Below, piece by piece: positions 12,700 through 24,632 of a stretch of DNA of 64,000 nt. This DNA is from Hofstenia miamia. Its lineage: Eukaryota > Xenacoelomorpha > Acoela > Hofsteniidae. The stretch is from assembly GCA_900660155.1 (NCBI GenBank), contig CABFPE010000202.1, forward strand, positions 665,090-729,089. Direction: 5' to 3'. The notes under the pieces are model-generated. The model saw only the letters and a program-made list of their open reading frames with translations. It ran no database searches and was not told where the DNA came from. The position numbers were made by a program, and so were the translations under genes. Positions within the stretch are counted from its first letter, which is position 1, and the number at the start of each line of letters is the position of its first letter.

Positions 12700-15600
12700 T
12701 TGAAAATTTTAATAACATTAAATCACGATATTTCAATTTCTTTTAGTGCTATTTTCAAATCATTCCGAAAGACGTCCTTATAAATACATGTTTAAAATAT
12801 CAATAATGGTCTACACAATATTGACATTGTTGCTTTAAAAGCATGTTGGTATTTTGGACGGTCATTGTGATTTATTAACATTTAAAGCTTGTGATATTTC
12901 ATTAAGCCGATGTAAAGTTATGAAGCTAAATTTATATTGTTCTTTATACAGTAAATTATAATGAATTTGCAATTTATTTATAGAGATAATATTGACTTTG
13001 GTGTAGTACAGTTTCCTAGATTTATAAATGTCTCTAAGTATGTTAACTATCTTTTGTTGATCATGTATGATTTCATTTTTGTCATTTAATGATGTGATCT
13101 CTGAAGAATTAGTTTTGTTGAAAAAATTCTTTTAAAATCTCCATTTTGCGTTATGCTTTTCTTTTCAAATTGTGATTTGAAAAAATTTTCTAAATTTCTT
13201 TTGCATTTGTTAGATGCTTTGTTCGGAATATACTTATGCATGGTAAAATTTTTGTCATTCTTATCTTTACAATAGTTTAAGTACGCTTTGTTTTATGTTT
13301 CATTTGATAACCATTGCTTCCATTTAAGTAATTCATTTTGATTCGTATTCTTTTTAACTTTTTTTTAATGGGCATTGTTTATTAAACATATAATTTAAAT
13401 TTTTAGAAATGAATGGCAATTTTTTATCAAGTTGTCAAATTATAAAAATTTTCTAATCTAAGCACAATAAATTTTGTATTTATTAGTATTAAATTTATTG
13501 ATTTCTACAATTAATAGAAAACGTATACAAAAAGGCTCACTATTTAGTGCTAACTGGTTATTCTTTCTTTACAAGTATTGCAGAGGTAAGGTGATAATTT
13601 TTGGTTACTGTAGTAAGTCATTTTAATTTCACAATTTATTTGCTCTCCAGTTAAATTCATTGTCATTAATTTTTAATTGAAAAGGGAAGATGATATAATC
13701 AGGTGTTTGTAATTAACGAAGCAATTATTTGATTTGTAGGATAATTCCTTGTTGAAATGGTCAATCTTTCTTTTTAGAAATTTCTAGTTCATTGTATACA
13801 AGATTTTCTTTGATATCAAGTAACTATTCAGGTAGTATATTCGAATGTGGTTTCAAAAACTTGTTTACATATTTCTATGTTTGAGAGGATGTTTTGATTT
13901 CATTAAAAGAAGTTTTCAAAAACAAACTTTAATAGTGTTTACAGCTGTGGGCTGTATCATTCCTGTACATTTTGTATTTCTTCAGATTTTCATCGCATTT
14001 ATTTTTACAGAAATTTCTATAGGTTTTATGCATTTGAAATTTCTGAAATCCAACATTTCCAAATAGGAATTTGATTTTAATATGCATAAATGATCATTTT
14101 TACAACTGAATGATGTTTTTTTAGAATTGATCCAAATCATTAGTGATAAAATTTAGTTTTCCATTGGTGGACATTGTGTTATAATAGCTGTCAATTAAGA
14201 TTTATAAAATGAAAAACGAATTATGTTTTGCTAAATCTTTTGGAATGAATGTAATACATCAATTTCTTCTCTTTGCTTTCTTTTATTTTAATATATGTTG
14301 TACATGTAATTATTTATTGTAGAAGGCAGTAATTTTAAAAATAAATGGACAAATAATAAATATTTATTTGATTTAGTAAAGTATTTTGGTCTTAATTACG
14401 TCTGGAATGACCTAGTGCTATTCTGTTTTTATTTTATTTAGCTTAATCTCTTCTTTTTGGATTCCGCAAGTTAATAGATTATCAAAAAACAAATAATCTG
14501 CTGCAAAGTATTCAAAATTATTTTTCTTTTCTATAACAAAAAAATGGAATCTGTTAATGAAAATTTTTTTGAATGAATATGTGTTGGAGTACTGGTATTA
14601 ACTGACTTCATATTTTAAATATCTATCACATCATGAATATTTTTTAGTTCTGTTTAATTTAGATTATTTTGAGTGTTATCACCCATTAGCATAATTCATG
14701 TAGATTTTTTTGAGGCTTTACTAATTTCCTTAAACATTGTTTTTAGAAATTTCTTATATGATCGTCTATTACTAAAATACTAATATTAATTAGCTTGGTG
14801 TATCTATCCATTTATCTTTACTTCAATCCCTAAGCTATTTTGAATTTTTACAATAAATGTCTGTTCTTTTTTATTTTTAAGTATTTTAGTACAGATAGGA
14901 GAACTCCTGTAGCTCTTAATTTGTAGTTAATGCATTGTTTCTATTGTTAGTGAAAAATAATGGATTTATATTTATACTTTGTAGTTTATCATTTTTAGCA
15001 ATGCTTTTGTAACTACCACAAAAGATTTTAAATCAAAATTGCTTAATAGATTATAAAATTGATCATATTTATTTGTAATACTTTGAAACTTAATATTTAT
15101 GTATTTTGTTTCACATTTATTAAGATCTATTTTTTCTTTTAATTGTGCAAATGAAATATCCTTGTTATGTGTGGATTTATTCATACTTGGTCTTTAATCT
15201 TGTATTTTGTAATTGTTTTTTGTATAAAAGATATTCTTTGTTAAATATATTTTGAGGATTTGTTGCATTCTTATTATATTTATTAGAATTAAAATAGTTT
15301 ATAAGAGACTGCTGATCTTTGTTATTTTTGCTTGGACATTTTATCAATATCATTTACGCATAATTTTAGTTTGTCACCAAATTTACCACATTTCGAGTTC
15401 ATTTTGATGTATAAATGAGCGCTGACATGCAAACTTATTTGAATGTTTAGAAGTATTGATCTGTTTTGAAAAAACCTTGAAGATCGCATCTTAGCAAATG
15501 TTAAGTTTGTTGGTGTGTGAAAATGTTAAAGAAATTTTTTTTCATTAATTTCATTGAGTAATTTATCGTTTTCTTCAAGAAATTTGTTTTGGAAATAATC

Positions 15601-16843
15601 AAAATCTTCTGCTTCCTCATACAATGGAATACTCGATAGTTTTATCTTAGGCAAAATTTCATTCTTGATTTTAATGTAATATTCTTAATTTTCGATAGAT
15701 TTTTCTCAATAATCTTGGTCTCGTAGTCATTAGGACATTGTAGAATAATTTCATTCTTATTTGAGATTGAGAGTTGATCAATCACTGCATTACTACCTTC
15801 AATATTTTGATTATTTTTTTTACATTGGCCACTAATTTTTTTTCATACTTTGGCATTTAGTTTGCCATTTTTCTGTTGGAGTAATTTACTTGAGATTATG
15901 ATTTTTGATTTATTTACTTTTGTGGTAAGTGAAACTTTTGAGGGTATATTTATCGGAAGGAGGCTGCTTTGCTTTTAAACTTGAATACTTATCAATTGAG
16001 CAATCCAAGAATTCCTTTTTAATTTTTGAAATTCAATTGGAGCATTCGATCTTAGATTGATTTGATATTTCAAATGCATTAATAACAAATGAATTTAATA
16101 GATCGGTAAGTTTTTCCTTTGAATGACCTTGAAAGCCATTGGAATAAATATAATATGTATTAAATGCTAAATATGAGAACTGAATCTTACGTAAGCCTTC
16201 CCATTATGTTAAAATAGCCAATAAATGTTTCAAATAGATAATTTTGGATTTTTGACAGAAATATTTTTTGACGATTGTTTTGAGCAATATTAGCACTAAG
16301 TATGCAAAATTCTGCTTTTTGGCATTTACTCGTAGCTTATGCATTGAACAGTAATTGCATAATGATAGACAGCGTAATTCAATCTAATTTACTGCATTGT
16401 CAGCAGATTAGTCACGATGAAATATGTAAGTATCATCAGCCAATTGCATAAGATTTTTCTTGCTGTGATATTCCATGTCATTTATATACATATTCAATAG
16501 TAAGGGCTTATAATTGTTCTCTATGGTATACTATTTTTGATATGAAGTCAATTTGAAGAAATTTTATTATTTTTACCCGTTGAATTCTGTTATTTAGATA
16601 ATTTATGATGCATCGGATATAATCATTGCAGATGCTATGTTTTAGTTTTTCAAATAATATTTTATGATTGATAGTCAAAAGTCTAAAAAATATTCAAACA
16701 TGCAATTGCGACATGGTTGTTTTCTAATTCAAAATTGAGTATAAATATTAAATTCTATTTTTGATAAGAGTCTCTAAAATATTTTCTAATAGGGGAAGTT
16801 ATCGAGTTTGGTCAATCTTGTGTATTTTGAAAAAAACTGGATG

Positions 16844-16850
<7 letters not shown>
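12700..16850 (-). mobile_element. Decayed LINE sequence, endonuclease and RT pieces
   Basis: The minus strand carries pieces of an APE-type non-LTR retrotransposon. At about 15110-14980 a LINE endonuclease start is visible: NIKFQSITNKYDQFYNLL then SFVVVTKALLK. At about 13350-12980 comes the linker before RT (NDKNEIIHDQQKIVNILRDI). At about 16680-16390 lie RT motifs TINHKILFEKLKH, YLNNRIQRV, YINDME and the catalytic LMQLADDTYIFH. The RT piece lies upstream of the endonuclease on the minus strand, so at least two copies or a rearrangement are present. Stops and frameshifts are frequent. Clade not determined. Confidence 0.65.
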
Positions 16851-16877
<27 letters not shown>

Positions 16878-17123
16878 NNNNNNNNNNNNNNNNNNNNNNN
16901 NNNNNNNNNNNNNNNNNNNNNNNNNNNNNNNNNNNNNNNNNNNNNNNNNNNNNNNNNNNNNNNNNNNNNNNNNNNNNNNNNNNNNNNNNNNNNNNNNNNN
17001 NNNNNNNNNNNNNNNNNNNNNNNNNNNNNNNNNNNNNNNNNNNNNNNNNNNNNNNNNNNNNNNNNNNNNNNNNNNNNNNNNNNNNNNNNNNNNNNNNNNN
17101 NNNNNNNNNNNTATATATATATA
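16849..17123. other. Assembly gap inside a TA repeat
   Basis: A run of 234 N (16878-17111) flanked on both sides by (TA)n. The gap reflects an unassembled microsatellite; any open frame across it is an artefact. Confidence 0.95.
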
Positions 17124-18012
17124 GACATTTCTAAATGCTTGACTTATATCCCTTTTCAACATCGTGACTATATATCAAGGATTAAAGTTGATTGGTATTT
17201 TATTTATGTATTTACTTAAAGTACTTAATTTTATGACTCAGGAGTACTTGAGTTCATAATTGCAATTACTATTTGGGTTTAACAATAAAATCAGGCAGGC
17301 AACAGATATATAGCTTCAATTGAGCAGATTACATTTTATAAATAGAACTAGAGGTTAAGGAAAAATTATTTCGGTGAATATGAACTAGCCATAAATTTTG
17401 GGTGGTGCGCTATGTGTAACACCATATACTCCTTCTTAAAATCCGTCACAGCAAATAATAATGAATTCATTAATTCTTCAGAATGATGTTTAAGACCTTA
17501 AAACAATTCCCATCAAATTCATTGCATGTATATTTCCAATGCTTTTATCTACATTTGTATCGACTAAATTCCGTTTATTTACAGCGTAGCCCATGCTTCG
17601 ATGGGTCTTACGACGGTATAAATTTGTACATTCCAAACAAAAAAGACGACTAGAATAGCTTTTTATTAGATAAAATGTTTATTTGCTATTTTTCAATAAA
17701 ATATTTGTAAATTTGAATTTATACCAGAGCTTGTAGCAACAGGTACGTTTGATATTGAATAAGCACAACTGAAATGATAACTTTTGTAACCCCTATGTGA
17801 ATCCCGTAGCCTAAAGTTTTGCAAAATTAACCCTTACTTTAGGAGATCATAGTATATATGATGTGCCTTAGTAGTTGCATGCTATTAGAATTTTAGCAAA
17901 ATGACACGTCGCAATGCAATATAACAATGCTAATTAAACATCTTTTTATCAGTCTAGAAGTAACAAATTTGTTTAAGTAATAGTTAGACAACAGTTGGTT
18001 TGATTTTTCAAG
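17124..18012. other. Intergenic sequence upstream of the phosphatase gene
   Basis: No gene or repeat family recognised. It ends with GATTTTTCAAG directly before the ATG at 18013, which could act as a splice acceptor for a leader exon. Confidence 0.4.
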
Positions 18013-19215
18013 ATGATGTTATTGCGTGATGGTTTTCCTATTCTTGTAATCTTTCTAACTTTTATTCCTGAAATTCAAACCAGCCTGTTCGAAGGAAAAC
18101 TGATTTCAGCACACTTGCTATGTCGTCACGGAAGCAGAGGTCCTTATAGCTATTTTTCTAACGTGACACAAATTAAATGGAATGATCATAAACAACAACT
18201 AAGCGTTTTTGGCATCAGACAATCTTATGATCAAGGGAAATATTTTAGAGAACGGTATAATAACTTTACAGCCATTCCATTGGAATCAATCCACATTAAA
18301 AGTTCAATTAAAGATAGGGTTTTTCAGTCAACAGAGGCATTCGCTGCAGGTCTCTACACTCCAAAACAAGAAGAACGTTTTAAAAAAGATTTGCCTTGGA
18401 TCCCTCAGCAAATAGATGTGATATCTGTTAAACACGATTACTATATTCATGGTGTATCAAGCAAATTATGTCCAACAATCTATAATAGAGTAACAGATGT
18501 GCTTAACTCTAAGCAATTCCATTTGATTTTAAACGATTACAAGGAAGCAGCAAACAAGTATTGCAGGCTTGCTGGGTTTCCACTTGATTCTTCAATTAAC
18601 TCTATTCTTAAATGCGTATATGGAATGGTTGATCTAATTTATGCAAGCAAAGCTGAAGGGATTGCGCTTAAGGAATGGGCAACCAATGATGTACAAAATG
18701 AAATGATCGATTTCAGAAGAAAGCTGAATAATCTATTTTTTACCAACAAGGGAATTTCATTTATTTGCAAGGGAGGTGGACCACTTTTAGGTTTAATTTT
18801 AAATGAAATGAGCAACACTTTGGCAACTGCTCCAGAACATCCTTTAATTTATGTATACGGAATGCATGGTTCAACAATGTCTGGATTTTATGGGAGTTTA
18901 GGAATTGCTGTTAAAAGACCCCCATTTGCTGAGTGCACTGCACTGGAAGTACGAAACATAAATGGGACAAATTATGTTGAAATGCTGTCAAAATTTTATA
19001 ATTCGAAGTCTATTAAACGTATGCGCATTCCACAATGTGGAAAAACTTGTAAATACGATGAATTCAAGCGTAATCTTAGACCAATGGTAAACGCAGCCCC
19101 ATCGAAATACTGCAGTGAAGCTCTTAAAGTTTCTAACGAAGATGAGACGGTGCGATTGTTGTTAACACTAACAGGGCTAAGTGAAGACGAAGAAAAAGAC
19201 TACAATTTATATTAG
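18013..19215 (+). CDS. Histidine acid phosphatase family protein, altered second motif
   Basis: 400 residues in one exon. Family members hydrolyse phosphomonoesters through a phosphohistidine. Residues 1-24 look like a signal peptide (ILVIFLTFIPEIQ core), so a secreted or lysosomal protein is expected. The catalytic RHGxRxP motif is present as CRHGSRGP (His39 nucleophile, Arg38, Arg42). The second conserved arginine lies in SSIKDRVFQSTEAFAAGLY (residues 97-115). The second catalytic motif, normally His-Asp in HDxT, reads GMHGSTMSG with Gly286 in place of the Asp that acts as proton donor. The His is kept. Spaced cysteines follow in the C-terminal third, typical of prostatic/lysosomal-type enzymes. 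The length matches the family. No intron, unlike robo and RPA2, so a retrocopy is possible, yet the frame is intact. Activity may be reduced or changed. Confidence 0.85.
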   Translation: MMLLRDGFPILVIFLTFIPEIQTSLFEGKLISAHLLCRHGSRGPYSYFSNVTQIKWNDHKQQLSVFGIRQSYDQGKYFRERYNNFTAIPLESIHIKSSIKDRVFQSTEAFAAGLYTPKQEERFKKDLPWIPQQIDVISVKHDYYIHGVSSKLCPTIYNRVTDVLNSKQFHLILNDYKEAANKYCRLAGFPLDSSINSILKCVYGMVDLIYASKAEGIALKEWATNDVQNEMIDFRRKLNNLFFTNKGISFICKGGGPLLGLILNEMSNTLATAPEHPLIYVYGMHGSTMSGFYGSLGIAVKRPPFAECTALEVRNINGTNYVEMLSKFYNSKSIKRMRIPQCGKTCKYDEFKRNLRPMVNAAPSKYCSEALKVSNEDETVRLLLTLTGLSEDEEKDYNLY

Positions 19216-19402
19216 AGCTTCTTAGTTCGTAAATACCTTAAAGCGTTTTCGTACTATTTACAAATGTTATTAGAAATGACTAATTTTTTCATGTTATCAA
19301 AAATATATGTTTTTCCCTAAATTTATCATTGTAAATTTGTTGGCACTCTAATTTTTATAAATCTTAGTTTTAGGATATACACTTAAGATAAACTACAGGG
19401 TA

Positions 19403-19408
19403 AATAAA
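19403..19408 (+). promoter_or_regulatory. Polyadenylation signal of the phosphatase gene
   Basis: AATAAA about 190 bases after the stop at 19213-19215; the first clean hexamer downstream. Confidence 0.4.
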
Positions 19409-19530
19409 GGTAGTTAAAATATACGAAAACAAAGTCACAAAATGGAGTCGCAAATCTCCAGTGACTGAGTTAAAGCAACTGATCATTAAGCAAAAGAAAT
19501 CATACTTATTGAAGTGCAATCACGTTAAAC

Positions 19531-20580
19531 AGAGGTGCCGATTATGGAATTGTACCATGTCATTATGTACCATACTATGGATACCATAATGGTATGGTAG
19601 AAGAAAATTTATCTCTATTATGGCTGGCAAACTTAAAATATGACCATAATGGAAATCCAATAATTTATTGTTACATATACCAAATTTACATTTAGTTTCT
19701 AGAAAATTGATAAATGTACTGTCATATATCTAATATTTGCAATAATTGGAATGGATGAATATATATTTTATAAATTGTTTTGAACAAAAAAATCACGTGG
19801 ATAAGATAACAATTTTTCAAAGTATTGCAAAATTTTAATAAGCAGCTTCAGTAGATTGTTAACAGCACTTGTCATATGGGATTAATATTTTCACATTTGT
19901 AACGCTTGTGCCTAACACAGCGTGTTGTATTGGAAAACAGACAAAAAATAATTGGTTTGTCTTAAATTTGTTTCTGAATGTTTCAAAATTCTTCTGTGAC
20001 TTAATGAATTCTTTCAAGGATCCATACCTTATGATATTAGTTCAATTTCATGTTAAATATAAATAGTTGTGTATTAATTTCAACTTACAATTTTTTATTC
20101 ACTTTACTAAATATTAGAAGTCATCTTATTACCCAGTAAACAAAGAACTGTTGTAACGACGTCGTTTTTGTGGTGTATTGGCGTTTAATAGGCTTTGAAT
20201 TGTTTGAGTGGTGTTTATAATGTGGATTAGTGTCGTGTATAATTCTTTCTAGCAAAAAATATTTAAAAATAGGAATAATTTTAGTATTATGACAATTTGA
20301 ATATAAATTTTTTAAAAACTGCAATTTTATTGATAGTTTGTCGTTTTATTGAGAAAAGACGTTGTTTTGTAATGTCGCTTTAGTGCCGTTATTATGTCGT
20401 TCAGCGACGTCGTTACGATAGTTTTATGTTTACTGGGTAAGGACATTTAACCATAATTTATATATTTTACATAATAGCCATTATGGTCATAATGTATGGA
20501 CGAAATTTAAACTGTGGCCATTGTGGATGACTAAAAAGTTTTGGCTTACCATATATGGCCATACCATAAACGGCACTCCT
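19531..20580. repeat. Inverted-repeat element of about 1.05 kb
   Basis: The left end AGAGGTGCCGATTATGG and the inverse of the right end, AGGAGTGCCGTTTATGG, form imperfect terminal repeats. Inside, copies of CCATAATGG, ATGGTATGG and CATTATGGTCATAATG in both orientations extend the pairing. No transposase is visible. A second element at 20129-20440 is nested in it, which accounts for part of its length. Confidence 0.55.
20129..20440. repeat. Nested MITE with TTACCCAGTAAAC ends
   Basis: TTACCCAGTAAACAAAGAAC at the left is mirrored by GTTTTATGTTTACTGGGTAA at the right, and the arms continue as GTAACGACGTCG against CGACGTCGTTACGA. About 312 bp and non-coding. It lies inside the element at 19531-20580 and must have inserted later. 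Confidence 0.65.
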
Positions 20581-22003
20581 AACCTTAAAATGTTTCATTC
20601 TATCCACAGATGTTTTATCAGTCAATGTAATAAAAGAGTTTAAAATAAAAGAACGTATCCAATGCTTAAAAAACGCATCATTAAGAATAGTCACCGAAAA
20701 AACTCGTTCCTCATGAAGATAGCTGAAATTTACAATCAACCTCCTTTAACTTTACGGACTAAATACCCTAGCGACAAAAATGACATTAAAATATATTTTT
20801 TAAGTGAAATTACAGATAAAAGGTATTCACAGAACTTCCATGTAGGCTAAGTAAAAAGTTTGCACTCAAATTAAATACTCATAGATTTGTTGTTTGTTTT
20901 AGTTAACAAAATGCAATAAATGCTTGCTTTGAATAGTAGTTGGAGCAGTAGTAAAATGACTAAATTTAAACAAAAGAAGTATACACTAAAAATTAAAATA
21001 AAGTCAACTACTACAGTGACAGAGAAGAAATTTGCAGCATGCATGTAAATCGTCATAGCCAGTGCTTAAAAAGAGTAGCACATGATAGATCAACTAAGCC
21101 CTAAAAAGTTTATGAGCATCAAAAACAGGGATATCTGTGTTAATGTGCAGGTAATTAGTCAATGGAAATCGTATTTTAGGAAATTATATTAACAGGTTAA
21201 TAGTATTTTAAACTATGAACATGCAAGTGAATAACAAAAAATTATAATTGTAATTTGCATTCGAAGCGTACAGGGTTTCTCTAGCTGTAGTTATTCATGA
21301 ATCTTTGTCAGCAATTTAAATCTTCTGAAACTTTACAAAAAATTAAATTCCGAGCTGAGATAGAGTAGAAAATGTAAGCAGGTCATTGATTTTTTGGGTT
21401 CAGTTAGAATTCATCAGGCATCGACATCAGTAATGTACGCAAAATAATGTCCCCTGTTAAACTTTTAAAATTGACTTTGATTGGCTAAATCGAAAAAATT
21501 TTGGCAAAAATAAAAAATTTTAAAACTAAGTCGTGAAATGCCTTTTTAGGGTGCAGGTTTTCAATATTTTCAAAAAATTTCTCGGGCCTTTAGTCCGTTT
21601 TTGGTCACTCACTTGATTAAGACTGAGATGTTCCCCCCATCAGAAAATTCTGATCGAGATATGACAAGGTTAAAATTTTGAAACATGAATTGGATGAGTG
21701 GTAGACGTTAGGATGCCAATTTTCCACTTCAATATTCATGTATTTAGATTGCGTCTATACGAATAGCAATTTAAGCAGGTAGATAGCTGAGGGCAAAATT
21801 AGGATTTTCTGCAGCTCTATGGAAATTTGAAAACCTAATAGCAATCAATTTGTCGAATCAAATTTCTTTCTAAGTTAATAATCGACATTCTCTATCAATG
21901 ATATATTTATAGAGAGGAATAATTTTCCGAAATATATATATGCAATTTCATAAAATCATGTACTAGTCATTAGCCATTTTTGCTAAATAGTATGTAATAA
22001 TAA
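20581..22003. other. Intergenic sequence without recognised features
   Basis: AT-rich, with no gene, RNA or repeat family identified. A slightly GC-richer patch at about 21440-21680 could be an old repeat. Confidence 0.4.
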
Positions 22004-22005
22004 TA

Positions 22006-23297
22006 TAGTTGGCTGCAAAAAAAATGAGACTAGAAAAAAGGCATATTACTTTTGAACTACTGAACGTAACAACTCAAGAAAGGTAAGATTTTAAAGATAC
22101 ATGAAAGGACTATAAGTAAAAAGCAGCAAAGTCTAATTTGTTTTCCTCGTGTAGAAATAACTTCATTCAAACGAAGTGAAACTGATTTCATTAAATTGTA
22201 CTTCATTTCAGATGTCAAAATGTGTTGACTTTCTTGAATTTTTTCTTTTAAATCGGATGTATTTTTCGGATTTTTCTTCTCAACGTCATTTTTCAATATC
22301 TGCCACACGTTTTCGATTGGAGAAAGATCAGCAGAACTTGGTGGCCATTGCAAAAACTGGATATTATTTTCAGAAAACTAATTTTTTGTCTTTGCTGACG
22401 TGTGCGGGGTTGCTCCGTCCTGTTGAAGTATCCATCCATAATCATATAAAGCATCAGCATAAGGCATAAATTCAGCTATAATTTTCCAATAATCTTTCAC
22501 TGTCGATTGTGGCTTTTCCGTCTAAAATTTTCAAATAAAACCCACGATAGGAAAGTGCTCCCCAAACCATAATTTTGGTCGAACTTTGGAACCGCTTTTG
22601 TTGGTCTTGGACATTTCTTTGACGACCACACTTGTACTTTGTTTCTGTGTAGTTGAAATACGCACTCATCAGTTATCCAAACATCTTCAAAAGTGTAGTC
22701 TTTCCAATCTTTCACGAAATTTAATCTTTTTTCTTGATGTTCTTTTGTAATCAGAAGTCGATTTTTTCTGCAATTTTTGTAACTCCACTTTTTTCAGTGT
22801 TCTCTGAACTGTGGTTTCATGCACAGAGATGTCGGCTTCAGTTTGAAGTCGGTTTGCAATTTTTTTCCCAGAAATATAGGGATTTTTGAGAGCAATTGCG
22901 ACTGTTTTCTGAATGAATTTTCCAATAATTTTTCGAGGGCGTCCACTTCCTTTTCTTCTTTTGAGAGATTCTCCTTGTCGAATTTTTTTCAGCTTTCGAA
23001 AATAAGTTGATCGAGAAATTTGCGATGTCGCAAAGGCGTTTTCAAGCTGTTCCAACGTTTCCATTCCGAAGAAATCAAGTAGAAACTTTGCAAAGCAAAA
23101 CAATTTGTTTGGTAAGTGTTTTCAAATAATTACGAAGTACCAGTTTAATTATTAATTAACTTTTTTGTTTGACCATTTTAAAGTTCACAAAATTCTCGTT
23201 GTCTTTTATTTTTATAGTTTTCCTCTAAAACGTCTCAATACGTTTCCACAAAGCGTGAAAAAATAGGTGTTCAGTCTCATTTTTTTGCAGCCAACTA
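22006..23297 (-). mobile_element. Tc1-type DNA transposon, inactive
   Basis: Terminal inverted repeats begin TAGTTGGCTGCAAAAAAA at 22006 and end with the mirror image at 23297, and TA dinucleotides flank both sides (22004-22005 and 23298-23299), the target site of Tc1/mariner elements. The 1.29-kb length is normal for Tc1 elements. It carries one transposase pseudogene on the minus strand. Confidence 0.9.
22057..23103 (-). pseudogene. Tc1-like transposase (DD34E), frameshifted
   Basis: The N-terminal part has helix-turn-helix-like DNA-binding sequence and a GRPRK motif (KGSGRPRKI). Catalytic signatures follow: WITDECVFQLHRNKVQVWS with the first acidic residue, ILQQDGATPHTS with the second, and SADLSPIENVW with the final Glu. 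Counting between the second Asp and the Glu gives 34 residues, the Tc1 spacing. The frame shifts near 22560-22590 and again near 22475, and a stop falls just after the second motif (TSAKTKN then stop), so no full protein can be made. A transposase acting in trans could still recognise the terminal repeats. Confidence 0.88.
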
Positions 23298-23601
23298 TAA
23301 TAAATTAAATAAAAATTACGATTTAAGCAAATCTCCTACATCAAAGTCATGAATAAACAAATAACTAACCCAGAAGTTTGTTAAATAAATACAATAAACA
23401 GTAAATATATATGCCAGAGCATGTTATAATTATATTAGTTTTCAATACTTTATCAATTTATAGTTGTTTTAAACATGGAATATTTACTCATAACATTAAA
23501 ATGTGTGATCTTTCATTAAAAATTGACAATGAATTTACGCTTACAGAAATGTCGAATATGATAGTTATTAAGCCTGGGAAAATATTCCGCCTTCCCTCAT
23601 C

Positions 23602-24111
23602 TTAAATTTGACTTACAATCCACTTGATTCCTTCTTCAATGCCGTTGTCATTTTTTGTTAATGAAGTTTCCAAGAGTCTGATTTTTCCACGGACATCTCC
23701 CATCGTTAACCAATTATCCCTAATGGACCCAATGGGATGACATTTTTCATCACGCTTATTTGCCAGAATCAATAGTGGAACGTCTATGTTTGAATTATCG
23801 TCAAATAGCTGAGAGAAATCGTTTTCAATGGCATCTTGCTTTGCGCCTCCAAGCGACGTATCAATAATATAAATTATTGCATTGTAGTCTTTTAGGAAAT
23901 TCTTTAGATTTTTACTGGGTAAACTGCACGAAACAATCTTTAGCTTGTTTGTTTCATAAACTTCTGCTTTTAGTCCGCATATTGTTTTAGTAGAAACGTT
24001 GTTTTGAGATAGTTTTTTCATAAATACTGTTTTCCCACTGCCATTTAATCCGCACACTAGTAGATTTAGTGTTTTGCTGAGTTTAAGTTGCTTTATGGTG
24101 TCGGGTTTCAT
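23602..24111 (-). CDS. Divergent ARF/ARL-like small GTPase lacking switch II
   Basis: 169 residues, one exon. ARF-like GTPases act in vesicle and cilium traffic. G1 is GLNGSGKT (21-28), against the usual GLDxxGKT. The ARF-type strand YNAIIYIIDTS (76-86), G4 as NKRD (118-121) and G5 as ETSLTK (148-153) are present, and the C-terminus GIEEGIKWIVSQI matches the ARF end (YEGLDWLSNQL-like). The G3 motif WDxGGQ that forms switch II is missing: the matching place reads IVSCSLPSKN. Residue 2 is Lys, so no N-myristoylation is expected. The frame is intact, which argues for a working gene. It may bind nucleotide without normal hydrolysis; that is inference. A MITE sits 170 bp upstream. Confidence 0.75.
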   Translation of the reverse strand: MKPDTIKQLKLSKTLNLLVCGLNGSGKTVFMKKLSQNNVSTKTICGLKAEVYETNKLKIVSCSLPSKNLKNFLKDYNAIIYIIDTSLGGAKQDAIENDFSQLFDDNSNIDVPLLILANKRDEKCHPIGSIRDNWLTMGDVRGKIRLLETSLTKNDNGIEEGIKWIVSQI

Positions 24112-24280
24112 TTAAGCAAAACAGGATGTGTTTCTATTTGCTTTACGTTATGTAGAGTGCCAACTAATAACTGTGTTGAAAGCGTAGTGTATATTTAAAT
24201 ATTTCATTAACATTACATCGAAGAAAACATTTGAACCAGCTGCTTACACACAAATGTCACAGTAGCGGATTTAGGTCAAT

Positions 24281-24632
24281 GGAGTCATTTCACGAAATTT
24301 TCATTTTTCAAAATTTACAATTATGAGGTCTAAAAAGGTTATTTAAGGTGTGTACCAGCCAGGGGCGTACCCAGGATTTTTTGATTTATCCAGTCAAAAT
24401 TAAATTTGGAAACCTGACGGGGGGGTCAATTAAAATGTTTTTCAAAGCTACATTTCTACATACGGAATGACGTCAAGCCAATGAAAAATAGGAATGGGAT
24501 GAAAATTAAAAATTATTTTTTACAAATATATATAAAGGTTTAACAGCCAGTACATACCTTAAATAACTTTTTAGACCTGATAATTGTAAATTTTGAAAAA
24601 TTAGGAAAATTAAAATTTCGTGAAATGACTCC
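24281..24632. repeat. MITE with about 85-bp inverted arms
   Basis: GGAGTCATTTCACGAAATTT at the left is mirrored by the right end at 24632, and the arms continue through an AGGTCTAAAAAGGTTATTTA stretch against its complement near 24560-24580. The centre holds GGGGCGTACCCAGGATTTT and a run of seven G. It is non-coding and lies upstream of the GTPase gene. Confidence 0.75.

Noticed and set aside
16799..17162. Open frames across the N run
   Set aside because: They consist of unknown bases and TA repeats, so they carry no coding information. The same holds for 38056-38457.
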